Source: an uncultured Clostridia bacterium
GTDB lineage: Bacteria > Bacillota > Clostridia > TANB77 > CAG-508
DNA length: 64,000 nucleotides
Direction of reading: 5' to 3'
Assembly: GCA_934122085.1 (NCBI GenBank)
Contig: CAKOVS010000007.1
Location: 1-64,000, forward strand
Numbering within the stretch: position 1 is the first letter of the stretch; the number at the start of each line of letters is the position of its first letter. Below the pieces are notes generated by a model. The model saw only the letters and a program-made list of their open reading frames with translations, did not search any database and was not told where the DNA came from. The position numbers and the translations under genes were made by a program. Below are positions 24,819 to 32,474 of the stretch, piece after piece.

Positions 24819-26180
24819 TTATTTTATTCCTAATTTCCTTAATGTTTCTCCAATATTTTTCACACCTATTATATATAATTTATATTCATCTTTCAAGCTT
24901 TTTTTGTTATTTTCTGGAATTATACATGTTTTAAAGCCCAATTTTTCTGCTTCTTTTAATCTTTTTTCAATTAAATTAATTCTTCTTACTTCTCCTGTCA
25001 AACCTACTTCTCCCATTACAACTGTACTTTGTGGAATTGGTATATTCTTATATGCAGATGCAACTGTTGCTATTATTCCTAAATCGACTGCTGGTTCATT
25101 TAATTTCATTCCACCTGCTATATTTAAATAAATATCTTGCCCTCCTAATGCTAATCCTGCTCTTTTTTCTAGAACTGCAATTAATACTGCTAATCTGTTA
25201 TAATCAAATCCATTTGCAGTTCTTTTTGGTATTCCAAATACTGATTGTGATGTTAATGCTTGCATTTCTACTAGTATTGGTCTTGTTCCTTCTATACTTG
25301 CTATAATACATGATCCAGATGGATTATCTTCTCTTTCTGTTATTAATATGTCTGATGGATTTGTTACTTCACACATTCCTTCTTGTCTCATTTCAAACAT
25401 TCCTATTTCATTTGTTGATCCAAATCTATTTTTTACTGCTCTTAATATTCTATATGTATTATATCTTTCTCCTTCTAAATAAAGTACTGTATCTACCATA
25501 TGTTCTAAGACTCTTGGACCTGCTATGTTTCCTTCTTTTGTTACATGTCCTATTATTACTGTTGTTATTTGTTGTGCTTTACATACTCTCATTATTTGTG
25601 CTGTTATTTCTCTTACTTGACTTACACTTCCTGCTGCAGCAGTTATTTCGTCTGAATACATTGTTTGTATTGAGTCTATTATTACTAGTTTTGGTTGCAT
25701 TTCTGATATTGCTTCTTTTACTATATCTATATCTGTTTCTCCTAAAAACATTAATTCTTCACTTTTTACATTTAATCTATCTGCTCTTAATTTTATTTGT
25801 TCTGCTGATTCTTCTCCAGATACATATAATACTTTTCCTTCTCCTTGTACTTTTTCACATAATTGTAATATTAATGTTGATTTTCCTATTCCAGGTTCTC
25901 CTCCTAATAATATCAATGAGCCTCTTACTAATCCACCTCCTAGAACTCTATCTAATTCAGAATATCCTGTTGATGTTCTATTTGCTTCTTGTCCTATATA
26001 TGTGTTTAATGGTTTTGGTGTATTATTTATCTTTTTTTCTATTTTGTTTTCTTCTGTGTATTTCTCTATTTTTTGTTCATAAAATGTATTCCAACTATTA
26101 CATGCTGGACATTTTCCTAACCATTTTGGTGATTCATTTCCACATTCACTACATACAAATATTGTTTTTGCTTTTGCCAT
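24819..26180 (-). CDS. radA: DNA repair protein RadA (Sms)
   Basis: RadA is a RecA-like, hexameric DnaB-type ATPase that drives branch migration in recombination. The N-terminal zinc finger has C10/C13 and C24/C27. Walker A GGEPGIGKS lies at 93-101. The RadA-specific KNRFG motif and the C-terminal Lon-protease-like domain (about 300-453, with GGQDIYLNIAGGMKL and GEVGLTGEVR) are present. At 453 residues it is full length. It is transcribed with disA. Confidence 0.97.
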   Translation of the reverse strand: MAKAKTIFVCSECGNESPKWLGKCPACNSWNTFYEQKIEKYTEENKIEKKINNTPKPLNTYIGQEANRTSTGYSELDRVLGGGLVRGSLILLGGEPGIGKSTLILQLCEKVQGEGKVLYVSGEESAEQIKLRADRLNVKSEELMFLGETDIDIVKEAISEMQPKLVIIDSIQTMYSDEITAAAGSVSQVREITAQIMRVCKAQQITTVIIGHVTKEGNIAGPRVLEHMVDTVLYLEGERYNTYRILRAVKNRFGSTNEIGMFEMRQEGMCEVTNPSDILITEREDNPSGSCIIASIEGTRPILVEMQALTSQSVFGIPKRTANGFDYNRLAVLIAVLEKRAGLALGGQDIYLNIAGGMKLNEPAVDLGIIATVASAYKNIPIPQSTVVMGEVGLTGEVRRINLIEKRLKEAEKLGFKTCIIPENNKKSLKDEYKLYIIGVKNIGETLRKLGIK

Positions 26181-26208
26181 TTTTCATCATTCCTATCTTC
26201 TTTTTTAA

Positions 26209-26625
26209 TTATATATTATTTTTATTTATTTTACTATCATATTCTTGTTTGGTTAGTATTGTTCCATCTTCTAAAATAACATATTCATTTCCTGTAACTG
26301 AAAACTTTAACTTAAAATGTTGATTCTCTTTTTCTAATGTATAATCTTTGCCTTCTTCTCCTATATTTTGATTACAATAATTCTTTAAATTTGCCTCTTC
26401 TACTTTTGCTTTTGAACTCTTAGCTATTGCTGCTGCTACAGACATATTTAATATTTGTTTTTCTTCTACTACTGTTGTCTTATTTTTTGAATCATTAGCG
26501 CCATTTATTATTCCATTTTTTCCTGAAATTGCTGAAATTGTTATTCCTGCTATTATTAATAATACTATTATTGTAATTACTAGAGCTGTAAGAGTTATAC
26601 CTTCATTTCTCTTCATACATTTCAT
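26209..26625 (-). CDS. type IV pilin-like protein
   Basis: The 138-residue protein has a prepilin-like leader: a short basic start (MKCMKRNEG), then GITLTALVITIIVLLIIAGITISA. As in the DGR target, Glu+5 is absent. The acidic helix that follows (NGIINGANDSKNKTTVVEEKQIL) resembles residues 37-60 of the target, so the two share an N-terminal export or assembly module. The C-terminal part (about 80-138) is small, with YTLEKENQHFKLKFSVTGNEYVI. It has no variable repeat. The ATG at 26625 has AAAAGGAG at good spacing, and a consensus promoter lies upstream. Confidence 0.8.
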   Translation of the reverse strand: MKCMKRNEGITLTALVITIIVLLIIAGITISAISGKNGIINGANDSKNKTTVVEEKQILNMSVAAAIAKSSKAKVEEANLKNYCNQNIGEEGKDYTLEKENQHFKLKFSVTGNEYVILEDGTILTKQEYDSKINKNNI

Positions 26626-26675
26626 CTTTTTTTACTCCTTTTCGATATTTTTTCATCTGTTTTACACTTGTTCTG

Positions 26676-26704
26676 ATTATATCAAAGTTTTATTTTTTGT
26701 TCAA
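26676..26704 (-). promoter_or_regulatory. sigma-A promoter of the pilin-like gene
   Basis: On the minus strand TTGAAC (26699-26704), a 17-base spacer and TATAAT (26676-26681). Confidence 0.7.
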
Positions 26705-26813
26705 CAATTCTTCTACTCATTTCTACATTTTTATATTTAGGCTGTATATACTAATTATTTCCTTTGCATTTTTCTAAGCTTACTGCTATTATAATAATTA
26801 GAAAGGATTATTT

Positions 26814-27059
26814 ATGAATAAAATTATTACAGGATTAAAAAATTTAGATAAAGATACTTACAAAATTATAAAATATGGTATATTTTTTTCAGTTTTTCTT
26901 GCTCTCATTGCATCTATTATATTAATTTCTTACATATTGCTTGGAATTAACCTATTTTATCATATTGGTGAACTTTTAATTAAATCTAGTTTTATTTTTG
27001 CTACACAATTTGTCATTTGTGGTATTATTGTTGATTCTATCAGAAAACAAATTATATAG
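26814..27059 (+). CDS. small membrane protein, unknown function
   Basis: This 81-residue protein has two predicted helices (about 23-45 and 50-73) after a charged amphipathic start (MNKIITGLKNLDKDTYKIIK). It ends with IVDSIRKQII. I do not recognise it with certainty. The ATG at 26814 has GAAAGGAT seven bases upstream. A GC-rich terminator lies just after the stop, and spoVG converges from the other side. Confidence 0.7.
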   Translation: MNKIITGLKNLDKDTYKIIKYGIFFSVFLALIASIILISYILLGINLFYHIGELLIKSSFIFATQFVICGIIVDSIRKQII

Positions 27060-27068
27060 ATATAAAAG

Positions 27069-27090
27069 AAAGCCCCTTAATTGGGGCTTT
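27069..27090. terminator. bidirectional terminator
   Basis: An 8-bp stem (AAAGCCCC, 27069-27076, with 27083-27090) and a 6-base loop lie between two converging genes. T-rich sequence follows on both strands. Confidence 0.8.
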
Positions 27091-27105
27091 AATAATAATT
27101 ATATA

Positions 27106-27378
27106 TTATTCTGCTGATTCTTCTGTTTCAGGAGCATTGTAAGCTTCTAAAATAGCTTTTTGAATTTTTTCTCTTGTCTCAGCATTGATTGGATGAGCTA
27201 TGTCTTTGAATTCTCCGTTTGGAGTTTTTCTGCTTGGCATAGCAATGAATAATCCATCTTGACTTTCGATAACTTTGATATCATGGATAACAAATTCATT
27301 ATCGAATGTTACAGAAGCAACAGCTTTCATTCTGTTCTCTGAATTTACTTTTCTTAAACGTACGTCTGTTATTTGCAT
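27106..27378 (-). CDS. spoVG: septation/regulatory protein SpoVG
   Basis: SpoVG is a small nucleic-acid-binding regulator that affects septation in sporulation and virulence traits in other Firmicutes. The 90 residues begin [26 protein letters not shown] and contain [22 protein letters not shown], which is diagnostic. The start at 27378 is chosen because GGAGGT lies seven bases upstream; an in-frame ATG five codons earlier sits before the ribosome site. In Bacillus it is driven by sigma-H, but no clear sigma-H promoter was identified here. Confidence 0.96.
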   Translation of the reverse strand: MQITDVRLRKVNSENRMKAVASVTFDNEFVIHDIKVIESQDGLFIAMPSRKTPNGEFKDIAHPINAETREKIQKAILEAYNAPETEESAE

Positions 27379-27528
27379 TGTGTGCACCTCCACTGTTAAA
27401 TTTTTTGTACTGATAAGTTTTATATCTTATGTACTAGTCTATTATTCTCCAATATTTTCTTTTTTCCCTCTTTTTTTTCAAAAAAATTTTTTATTTTATT
27501 TTTTTTTAGATTTATTGTCTCAAAAAAC

Positions 27529-27557
27529 TTGAAATTTGCATTATATAAGTATATAAT
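27529..27557 (+). promoter_or_regulatory. sigma-A promoter of murC
   Basis: TTGAAA (27529-27534), a 17-base spacer and TATAAT (27552-27557) lie about 50 bases before the murC start. Confidence 0.75.
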
Positions 27558-27609
27558 GTGAACTAATAATTTAGACATATATTTTGAAAATACAAGGAGA
27601 GATTTTATA

Positions 27610-28992
27610 ATGCCAAATATTGAAAATATTAAAAAATATCAAAAAATACATATGATAGGAATTGGTGGAATTAGCATGAGTGGAATTGCTGAAATTCTTG
27701 CTAATTGGGGATTTTCTGTTTCTGGAAGCAATAATGTTGATTCAGAAATTTTACATACTTTAGAAAATGCAGGAATTAAAGTGTTTGTTGGTCATGATGC
27801 AAAAAATGTAATTGGAGCTGATTGTGTTGTTTATACAGCCGCAATTCATCCAGACAATCCAGAACTTGTACATGCAAAAGAACTTGGAATTCCTACTATA
27901 GAAAGATCTGATTTTTTAGGTGAACTTACAAGATGTTATAAAAATACTATTGCAATTTCAGGAACACATGGAAAAACAACTACAACATCACTTGTTTCTT
28001 TATGTTTCTTAGAAGCATTAAGAGATCCAAGTATACAAGTTGGTGCAATAATAAAAGAACTTGATGGAAATTATAGAGTTGGAAATAGTGAAAATTTTAT
28101 AATAGAAGCTTGTGAATATGTTGAGAGTTTTTTAAAATTTAGTCCAAAATCTGAAATAATTTTAAACATTGATAATGATCATTTAGATTATTATAAAAAT
28201 TTAGAAAATATAAAGAATGCCTTTATAAAATATGTAAAATTACTGCCTGAAGATGGACATTTAATAATAAATGCTGATGATACTAATTGTTTAGACCTAC
28301 CTGTTTATTCAAAAGCTCAAGCAATTAAATATGGTATCGAAAATGATGATGTTGATTTTCAAGCAAAAAATATTAAATTTGATGATGAAGGAATGGCTGA
28401 ATTTGATGTTTATAAATATAATGAATTTTACGAACACATTTCACTTTCTATTCCAGGAAAACACAATGTTTTAAATGCTTTAGCTTGTATTGCTTTATGT
28501 GATACTTATGGAATTTCAAAAACTGATATAAAAAATGCTATTCATAAATTTAAAGGTGCTGATAGAAGATTTGAATTTAAAGGTATGTTAAATGGTGCTA
28601 GAGTTTATGATGATTATGGTCATCATCCAACAGAAGTTAAAGCTACTGCAAAAGCTTTAAAAAATAAAAAATATAATAAATCTTGGGTTGTATTCCAACC
28701 ACATACATATAGTAGAACATTTAATCTTTTAGATGATTTTGCAAATGCTTTACTTGAATTTGATAATATTATTGTTACAGATATTTATGCAGCAAGAGAA
28801 ACTAATACTTATAATATTTCTTCAAAAGATTTAGTTAATAAAATAATTGAATTAGGAAAAAATGCTATATATCTTCCTTCTCTTGAAGAATGTGCTTCTT
28901 ATCTAAAAGAAAATGTGAAAAAAGATGATATTGTTCTTACTTTAGGAGCTGGAACAGTTACAAATATAGGACCTATGATTGTTGAGAGATAG
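27610..28992 (+). CDS. murC: UDP-N-acetylmuramate--L-alanine ligase
   Basis: MurC adds L-alanine to UDP-MurNAc, the first step of peptide stem synthesis in the cytoplasm. The protein has 460 residues. The N-terminal Rossmann domain begins IHMIGIGGISMSGIAEIL. The ATP loop GTHGKTTT lies at 118-125. The ligase family motif follows in IEACEYVESF, and the C-terminal domain has DYGHHPTEVKA. It is a single-gene unit on the plus strand with its own promoter. A hairpin overlapping its stop acts as terminator. Confidence 0.97.
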   Translation: MPNIENIKKYQKIHMIGIGGISMSGIAEILANWGFSVSGSNNVDSEILHTLENAGIKVFVGHDAKNVIGADCVVYTAAIHPDNPELVHAKELGIPTIERSDFLGELTRCYKNTIAISGTHGKTTTTSLVSLCFLEALRDPSIQVGAIIKELDGNYRVGNSENFIIEACEYVESFLKFSPKSEIILNIDNDHLDYYKNLENIKNAFIKYVKLLPEDGHLIINADDTNCLDLPVYSKAQAIKYGIENDDVDFQAKNIKFDDEGMAEFDVYKYNEFYEHISLSIPGKHNVLNALACIALCDTYGISKTDIKNAIHKFKGADRRFEFKGMLNGARVYDDYGHHPTEVKATAKALKNKKYNKSWVVFQPHTYSRTFNLLDDFANALLEFDNIIVTDIYAARETNTYNISSKDLVNKIIELGKNAIYLPSLEECASYLKENVKKDDIVLTLGAGTVTNIGPMIVER

Positions 28993-29008
28993 TTATAAAA
29001 CTATCTCT
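28985..29008 (+). terminator. murC terminator
   Basis: A 10-bp inverted repeat with a 4-base loop overlaps the murC stop codon and is followed by a short T-rich stretch. Confidence 0.55.
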
Positions 29009-29626
29009 TTATTCTTCCCCAAAAACTTCTCCATCTGATTCAATAATTTCAATATTCATATTATTTTCTTTTTGAGAATTAGCTTCATTTTGAGCAATTT
29101 TTTCATCTTGTTTTTTTACTTCTTCACTTTTTTCTTCTTGATTTTTATTACAATCTGATTTTTTACAATTCTTCTTTTTCATATCTTCTAAAATCTTTTT
29201 TGTTCTCTCATCTTTTCGACAAATAGATTTATTAAACATTTCATTAATTTTTTGCATTAAATCTGGAACATAATCTATAAGTCTATCAATACAAGATTGA
29301 TGATCAACAGGCATTAATTTTACATTATCTCCTTGCACAACTAAAAAAGCAACTGGATTTATTGAAACACCTGCCCCTGCTCCGCCTCCAAATGGTAATT
29401 TATATTCAATTTCTTCATCTTTATCTTTCATTCTGTATTGTTTTATAGTTTCACCAGAAAATTCACTTCCACCTGCTGCAAATCCAAAAGATACTTTAGA
29501 AATTGGAATAATTGTAATTCCATTCATTGATTGAATTGGTTCACCTACTATAGTATTCACATCTACCATGTTTTGAATACTATTCATTGCTGTCATCATT
29601 AAATTTTCAATAGGATGTTCTCCCAT
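29009..29626 (-). CDS. gerW: sporulation protein GerW (YtfJ family)
   Basis: YtfJ/GerW is needed for germination in Bacillus subtilis and is made in the forespore. The core (about 1-130) has NLMMTAMNSIQNMVDVNTIVG, IIPISKVSFGFAAGGSEF and FGGGAGAGVSINPVAFLV, all typical. The C-terminal third (about 140-205) is a charged K/E/Q tail with CKKSDCNK that is not part of the family and may be disordered. The length of 205 residues exceeds the usual 150. It lies downstream of the DUF2953 gene, the same pair as ytfI-ytfJ in Bacillus. Confidence 0.92.
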   Translation of the reverse strand: MGEHPIENLMMTAMNSIQNMVDVNTIVGEPIQSMNGITIIPISKVSFGFAAGGSEFSGETIKQYRMKDKDEEIEYKLPFGGGAGAGVSINPVAFLVVQGDNVKLMPVDHQSCIDRLIDYVPDLMQKINEMFNKSICRKDERTKKILEDMKKKNCKKSDCNKNQEEKSEEVKKQDEKIAQNEANSQKENNMNIEIIESDGEVFGEE

Positions 29627-29634
29627 AATATCAC

Positions 29635-30225
29635 TTACCTTACTTTAAAATTTAGATTTTTATTTAAGGATTTATCCATAAACCTTTCCTTTATATTGTC
29701 TTTTATAAATTTATATATATAATGCATCAAATATATTGTAAATATACCATTTAGATTAATTTTTAATAAATTTCTATTTGCATAAATTGGCAAAATCTGA
29801 TATTTCGGCTTTTTTATAATTATTCCCAATATTCCAGCAAAAATTCCCACTAATATTGCAGTTATTCCTGCATCTTCTGTTCCAATCTTGACATTCAAAT
29901 CTATATTTTTTATATCTATATTAATATTCCTAATCAATTCAAAATAATTTATTTTTATATCTTTATTTTTAAAAATCTTTATATCAAAATCACTTGCTTC
30001 GAATTTCACATCTTTCATTGGTATATTTCTTACATTTTTCCTAAACAATTTGATTTTATTAAATAACAGCAAGTAAACATATATTTTTCCATCTTCATTT
30101 ATTTTTTCTTCTGCATCTGTATCAATTATAAGATTTTCTATATCTATACCAATTTTACTTGTATGTATTGCAATTATCAAAATTGTAAATATTACTAATA
30201 TAAAAAGAAAAAACAATATTATCAA
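29635..30225 (-). CDS. DUF2953 (YtfI-like) membrane protein
   Basis: The 196 residues begin with a hydrophobic helix (FLFILVIFTILIIAI). A second hydrophobic segment follows at about 120-140 (GITAILVGIFAGILGI), and the strand-rich parts suit DUF2953. In Bacillus the homologue ytfI lies beside ytfJ, as here, so the two may act together in spore formation. The start is uncertain: TTG at 30225 and a second TTG three codons later both follow an AAGAG stretch. No catalytic residues can be recognised. Confidence 0.8.
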   Translation of the reverse strand: MIILFFLFILVIFTILIIAIHTSKIGIDIENLIIDTDAEEKINEDGKIYVYLLLFNKIKLFRKNVRNIPMKDVKFEASDFDIKIFKNKDIKINYFELIRNINIDIKNIDLNVKIGTEDAGITAILVGIFAGILGIIIKKPKYQILPIYANRNLLKINLNGIFTIYLMHYIYKFIKDNIKERFMDKSLNKNLNFKVR

Positions 30226-30272
30226 CTCTTTTCTTAAAAGTTATAATATTATTTTTTCCTATTTTTTCTTTT

Positions 30273-31040
30273 TTAATCTTCAATTTGTTTTGGGTGAAAT
30301 TTTGACTTTTCTACCTCTATATCTCCAAATAATTCCTCTTGTTCTGTCACAACTTTATTTCTACGTGACATTTCTAAAAGTCCTGTAAATGCTGTAACAA
30401 CTTCATTTTTACTATGTTTTTTTAATGTAAATAATTTATTAAATGTAAATTTCTTATATTTTATTAATGCTCTATACATATCTTTTACTTTATCTCCAAC
30501 AGAAAATGTTTCTGTTATTGCTATTTTTTCAATATTTGCAGCATTTTCATTTATTTTTTCAGCATTTGTTTGCAACAATTTTTGATAAACTTCTGGTATT
30601 ATATTTGGAGTATATTCTTTTTGGATTTTTTGTTTTGGTAATTCAATTTCTTCTGTCATTTTAAATAATCTTTTTGAATTTACTAAAAATGCTTCTTTTA
30701 ATTTTTTAGTTATTTCTTTATATTTTTTATATTCAATTATTCTTCTAATAAGTTCTTCTTCTGTAATTTCTTCCTCTTCATTTTCTACTTTTGGTAATAA
30801 ATGTTTTGATTTTAAGTATAATAATGTTGATGACATAACTAAAAATTCACTTGTTATATCTAAATTCATTTTTTCCATTTGATTTATATAATCTATATAT
30901 TGATCTGCTATTTCACTTATATTTATGTCATAAATATCCATTTTATTTTTGTCTATTAAGTGACATAATAAATCTAATGGTCCTTCAAAATTTTCTAATT
31001 TTATAGAATATATTTTTCCCATTGTAATTAAATTTTGCAT
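30273..31040 (-). CDS. scpA: segregation and condensation protein A
   Basis: ScpA is the kleisin of the SMC complex and bridges SMC heads with ScpB. The N-terminal domain has YSIKLENFEGPLDLLCHLIDKNKMDIYDINISEIADQYIDYI, diagnostic of ScpA. The long helical middle and the C-terminal winged helix (EVVTAFTGLLEMSRRNKVV) complete the 255 residues. The start ATG at 31040 has AAGGA seven bases upstream. It heads the scpA-DUF2953-gerW run. scpB is far away at 17393. Confidence 0.96.
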   Translation of the reverse strand: MQNLITMGKIYSIKLENFEGPLDLLCHLIDKNKMDIYDINISEIADQYIDYINQMEKMNLDITSEFLVMSSTLLYLKSKHLLPKVENEEEEITEEELIRRIIEYKKYKEITKKLKEAFLVNSKRLFKMTEEIELPKQKIQKEYTPNIIPEVYQKLLQTNAEKINENAANIEKIAITETFSVGDKVKDMYRALIKYKKFTFNKLFTLKKHSKNEVVTAFTGLLEMSRRNKVVTEQEELFGDIEVEKSKFHPKQIED

Positions 31041-31083
31041 TTGTTTTTCCTTCCTTTAAGCTACAACTCTATCCAAAATTAAT

Positions 31084-31587
31084 TTATTCATATTTGCTTA
31101 TTGGATATCCTTTTCTAAACAAATATTGATTAATTTTTTCTTCTTCCATATTTCCTGCTTTTTTTCTTCTTATTTTTTCTATACATTTTTTTTCATATTC
31201 TTCAAGTTCTTCTCTATTATCTTCTATATATTTTTCTACTAATTTTTTGTCTAATCCTTTTTCTAGAAGTTTGTATTTTAATTCTCTTATTGATAATGTT
31301 TTTAACATCATATATTCATTTACTTGTTTTTGAATAAATTGATAATCATCTAAATAGTTAGCTTCTTTTAGATATTCAATTATTTCATCAAGTAATTGTT
31401 CATCTATTTCATTTTTGAATTTTTTTCTTACTTCTTGCTCTGTTCTTTTTTTATATGTTATATATTTCATTATTCTTGTTTTAGCTTCATCTTTTCTTTT
31501 TAAATCATCAATTTTAGTAGTTTTTATATCTTCTAAATCTATTGATTTTAATGATTTAAAATCATCTACATTGTTTATAATTTTCAT
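31084..31587 (-). CDS. recX: regulatory protein RecX
   Basis: RecX binds RecA filaments and limits RecA activity. The 167 residues show three tandem three-helix repeats: AKTRIMKYITYKKRTEQEVRKKF, then YLKEANYLDDYQFIQKQVNEYM, then LSIRELKYKLLEKGLDKKLVEKYI. An N-terminal extension of about 30 residues precedes them. It lies 44 bases before scpA on the same strand. recA itself is not in the window. Confidence 0.92.
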   Translation of the reverse strand: MKIINNVDDFKSLKSIDLEDIKTTKIDDLKRKDEAKTRIMKYITYKKRTEQEVRKKFKNEIDEQLLDEIIEYLKEANYLDDYQFIQKQVNEYMMLKTLSIRELKYKLLEKGLDKKLVEKYIEDNREELEEYEKKCIEKIRRKKAGNMEEEKINQYLFRKGYPISKYE

Positions 31588-31735
31588 TATGTTTGCTCCT
31601 TTTGATTAATTTTATATGATTTTTTATTTTTTTGCAAGATTTTTCAAGTATATTTTGGTTTAATAAATTAATACTATAAATAAGGTTTTGTTTTGAAACC
31701 TTTAATTGTAATTTTTAGAAAGGAATTTAGACATT

Positions 31736-32239
31736 ATGAGTAAAAAATTGTTTCTTGCAATTGGTTTGGCTATAGCAATAATATTCTCTTTTTCTGTTAC
31801 TTTAAGTTTTGCTACTGAAAATACTATGCAAAATGCTGGTAATGATGTTGTTAATGGTGTAAGAGATGTTGTTGGTGGAGCTGAAAATGCTGTTAAAGAT
31901 GCCGTAAAAGGTGTTGAAAATGGAATAAATGATATGACTAATAAGAACAATAACAACAATAATGCAAATATTAATACTACAAATAATACTAATAATAATG
32001 ATATTATGACTGGTATTGGTAATGATGCTAATACAGCAGTTAGAAATACTACAGGTTATAATGCTACTAGAACAGCAACAGATGCAAACACAGCTAATTT
32101 CTTAGGTATGAATTCTACTATGTGGACTTGGCTTATAATTGCTGTTGCTACTGCTGTTATTATTGCTTTAATTTGGTATTATGCTTCTTCTAATAATAGA
32201 AGAACTAACTACTATGATGATGATCACAATAATCGTTAA
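31736..32239 (+). CDS. secreted or membrane-bound Asn-rich protein, unknown function
   Basis: The 167 residues start with a signal peptide (MSKKLFLAIGL to about 26, ending LSFA). A helical repeat-like stretch (about 30-68, NAGNDVVNGVRDVVGGAENAVKDAV) precedes an Asn/Thr-rich linker (69-125). A membrane helix (about 132-150, WTWLIIAVATAVIIALIWYY) and an Asp/Arg-rich tail complete it. It therefore lies in the envelope with most of the chain outside. There is no LPxTG. Function unknown. It is a single-gene unit with its own terminator. Confidence 0.75.
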   Translation: MSKKLFLAIGLAIAIIFSFSVTLSFATENTMQNAGNDVVNGVRDVVGGAENAVKDAVKGVENGINDMTNKNNNNNNANINTTNNTNNNDIMTGIGNDANTAVRNTTGYNATRTATDANTANFLGMNSTMWTWLIIAVATAVIIALIWYYASSNNRRTNYYDDDHNNR

Positions 32240-32253
32240 TCTTTAAATACAAG

Positions 32254-32293
32254 AAAAAGACCTCATAACAATCAAGTTATGAAGTCTTTTTTT
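32254..32293. terminator. bidirectional terminator
   Basis: A 16-bp stem with one mismatch, with flanking A and T runs, serves the Asn-rich protein gene and the converging gene at 32277, whose stop lies inside the stem. Confidence 0.8.
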
Positions 32294-32474
32294 GTGTTTT
32301 TAAAAGTTTTTCATATTCTTCAGTTTTTTGGGCAATTCTTCTATCATTTATTTTTATTTCTTCATTAAGCATCTGCAAGATTTTTGATGTTGTTTTAGGA
32401 TCTAAAGTTTTAATATTTATTTCTTCTTTTTTTACTTTTTGATATATTTCAAAAAATTGCTTTTTATCTTCCAT
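32277..32474 (-). CDS. small coiled-coil protein, unknown function
   Basis: The 65-residue protein starts MEDKKQFFEIYQKVKKEEI and ends in a Lys-rich helix. It is predicted to be a two-helix coiled coil (INDRRIAQKTEEYEKLLKTQ). The start at 32474 is chosen because GGAG lies nine bases upstream; an ATG two codons earlier is too close. It overlaps the end of the large gene at 32464 by 11 bases, so the two are translationally coupled and may act together. Confidence 0.65.
   Translation of the reverse strand: MEDKKQFFEIYQKVKKEEINIKTLDPKTTSKILQMLNEEIKINDRRIAQKTEEYEKLLKTQKKTS

Noticed and set aside
25310..26323. 337-residue plus-strand ORF
   Set aside because: It is Leu/Phe-rich shadow translation of radA and the pilin-like gene on the opposite strand; no ribosome site and no family.
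26209..26625. Second DGR target
   Set aside because: No stretch homologous to the template repeat is present in it.
31736..32239. LPxTG-anchored surface protein
   Set aside because: The C-terminal helix is followed by an Asp/Arg/Asn tail but no LPxTG motif exists.
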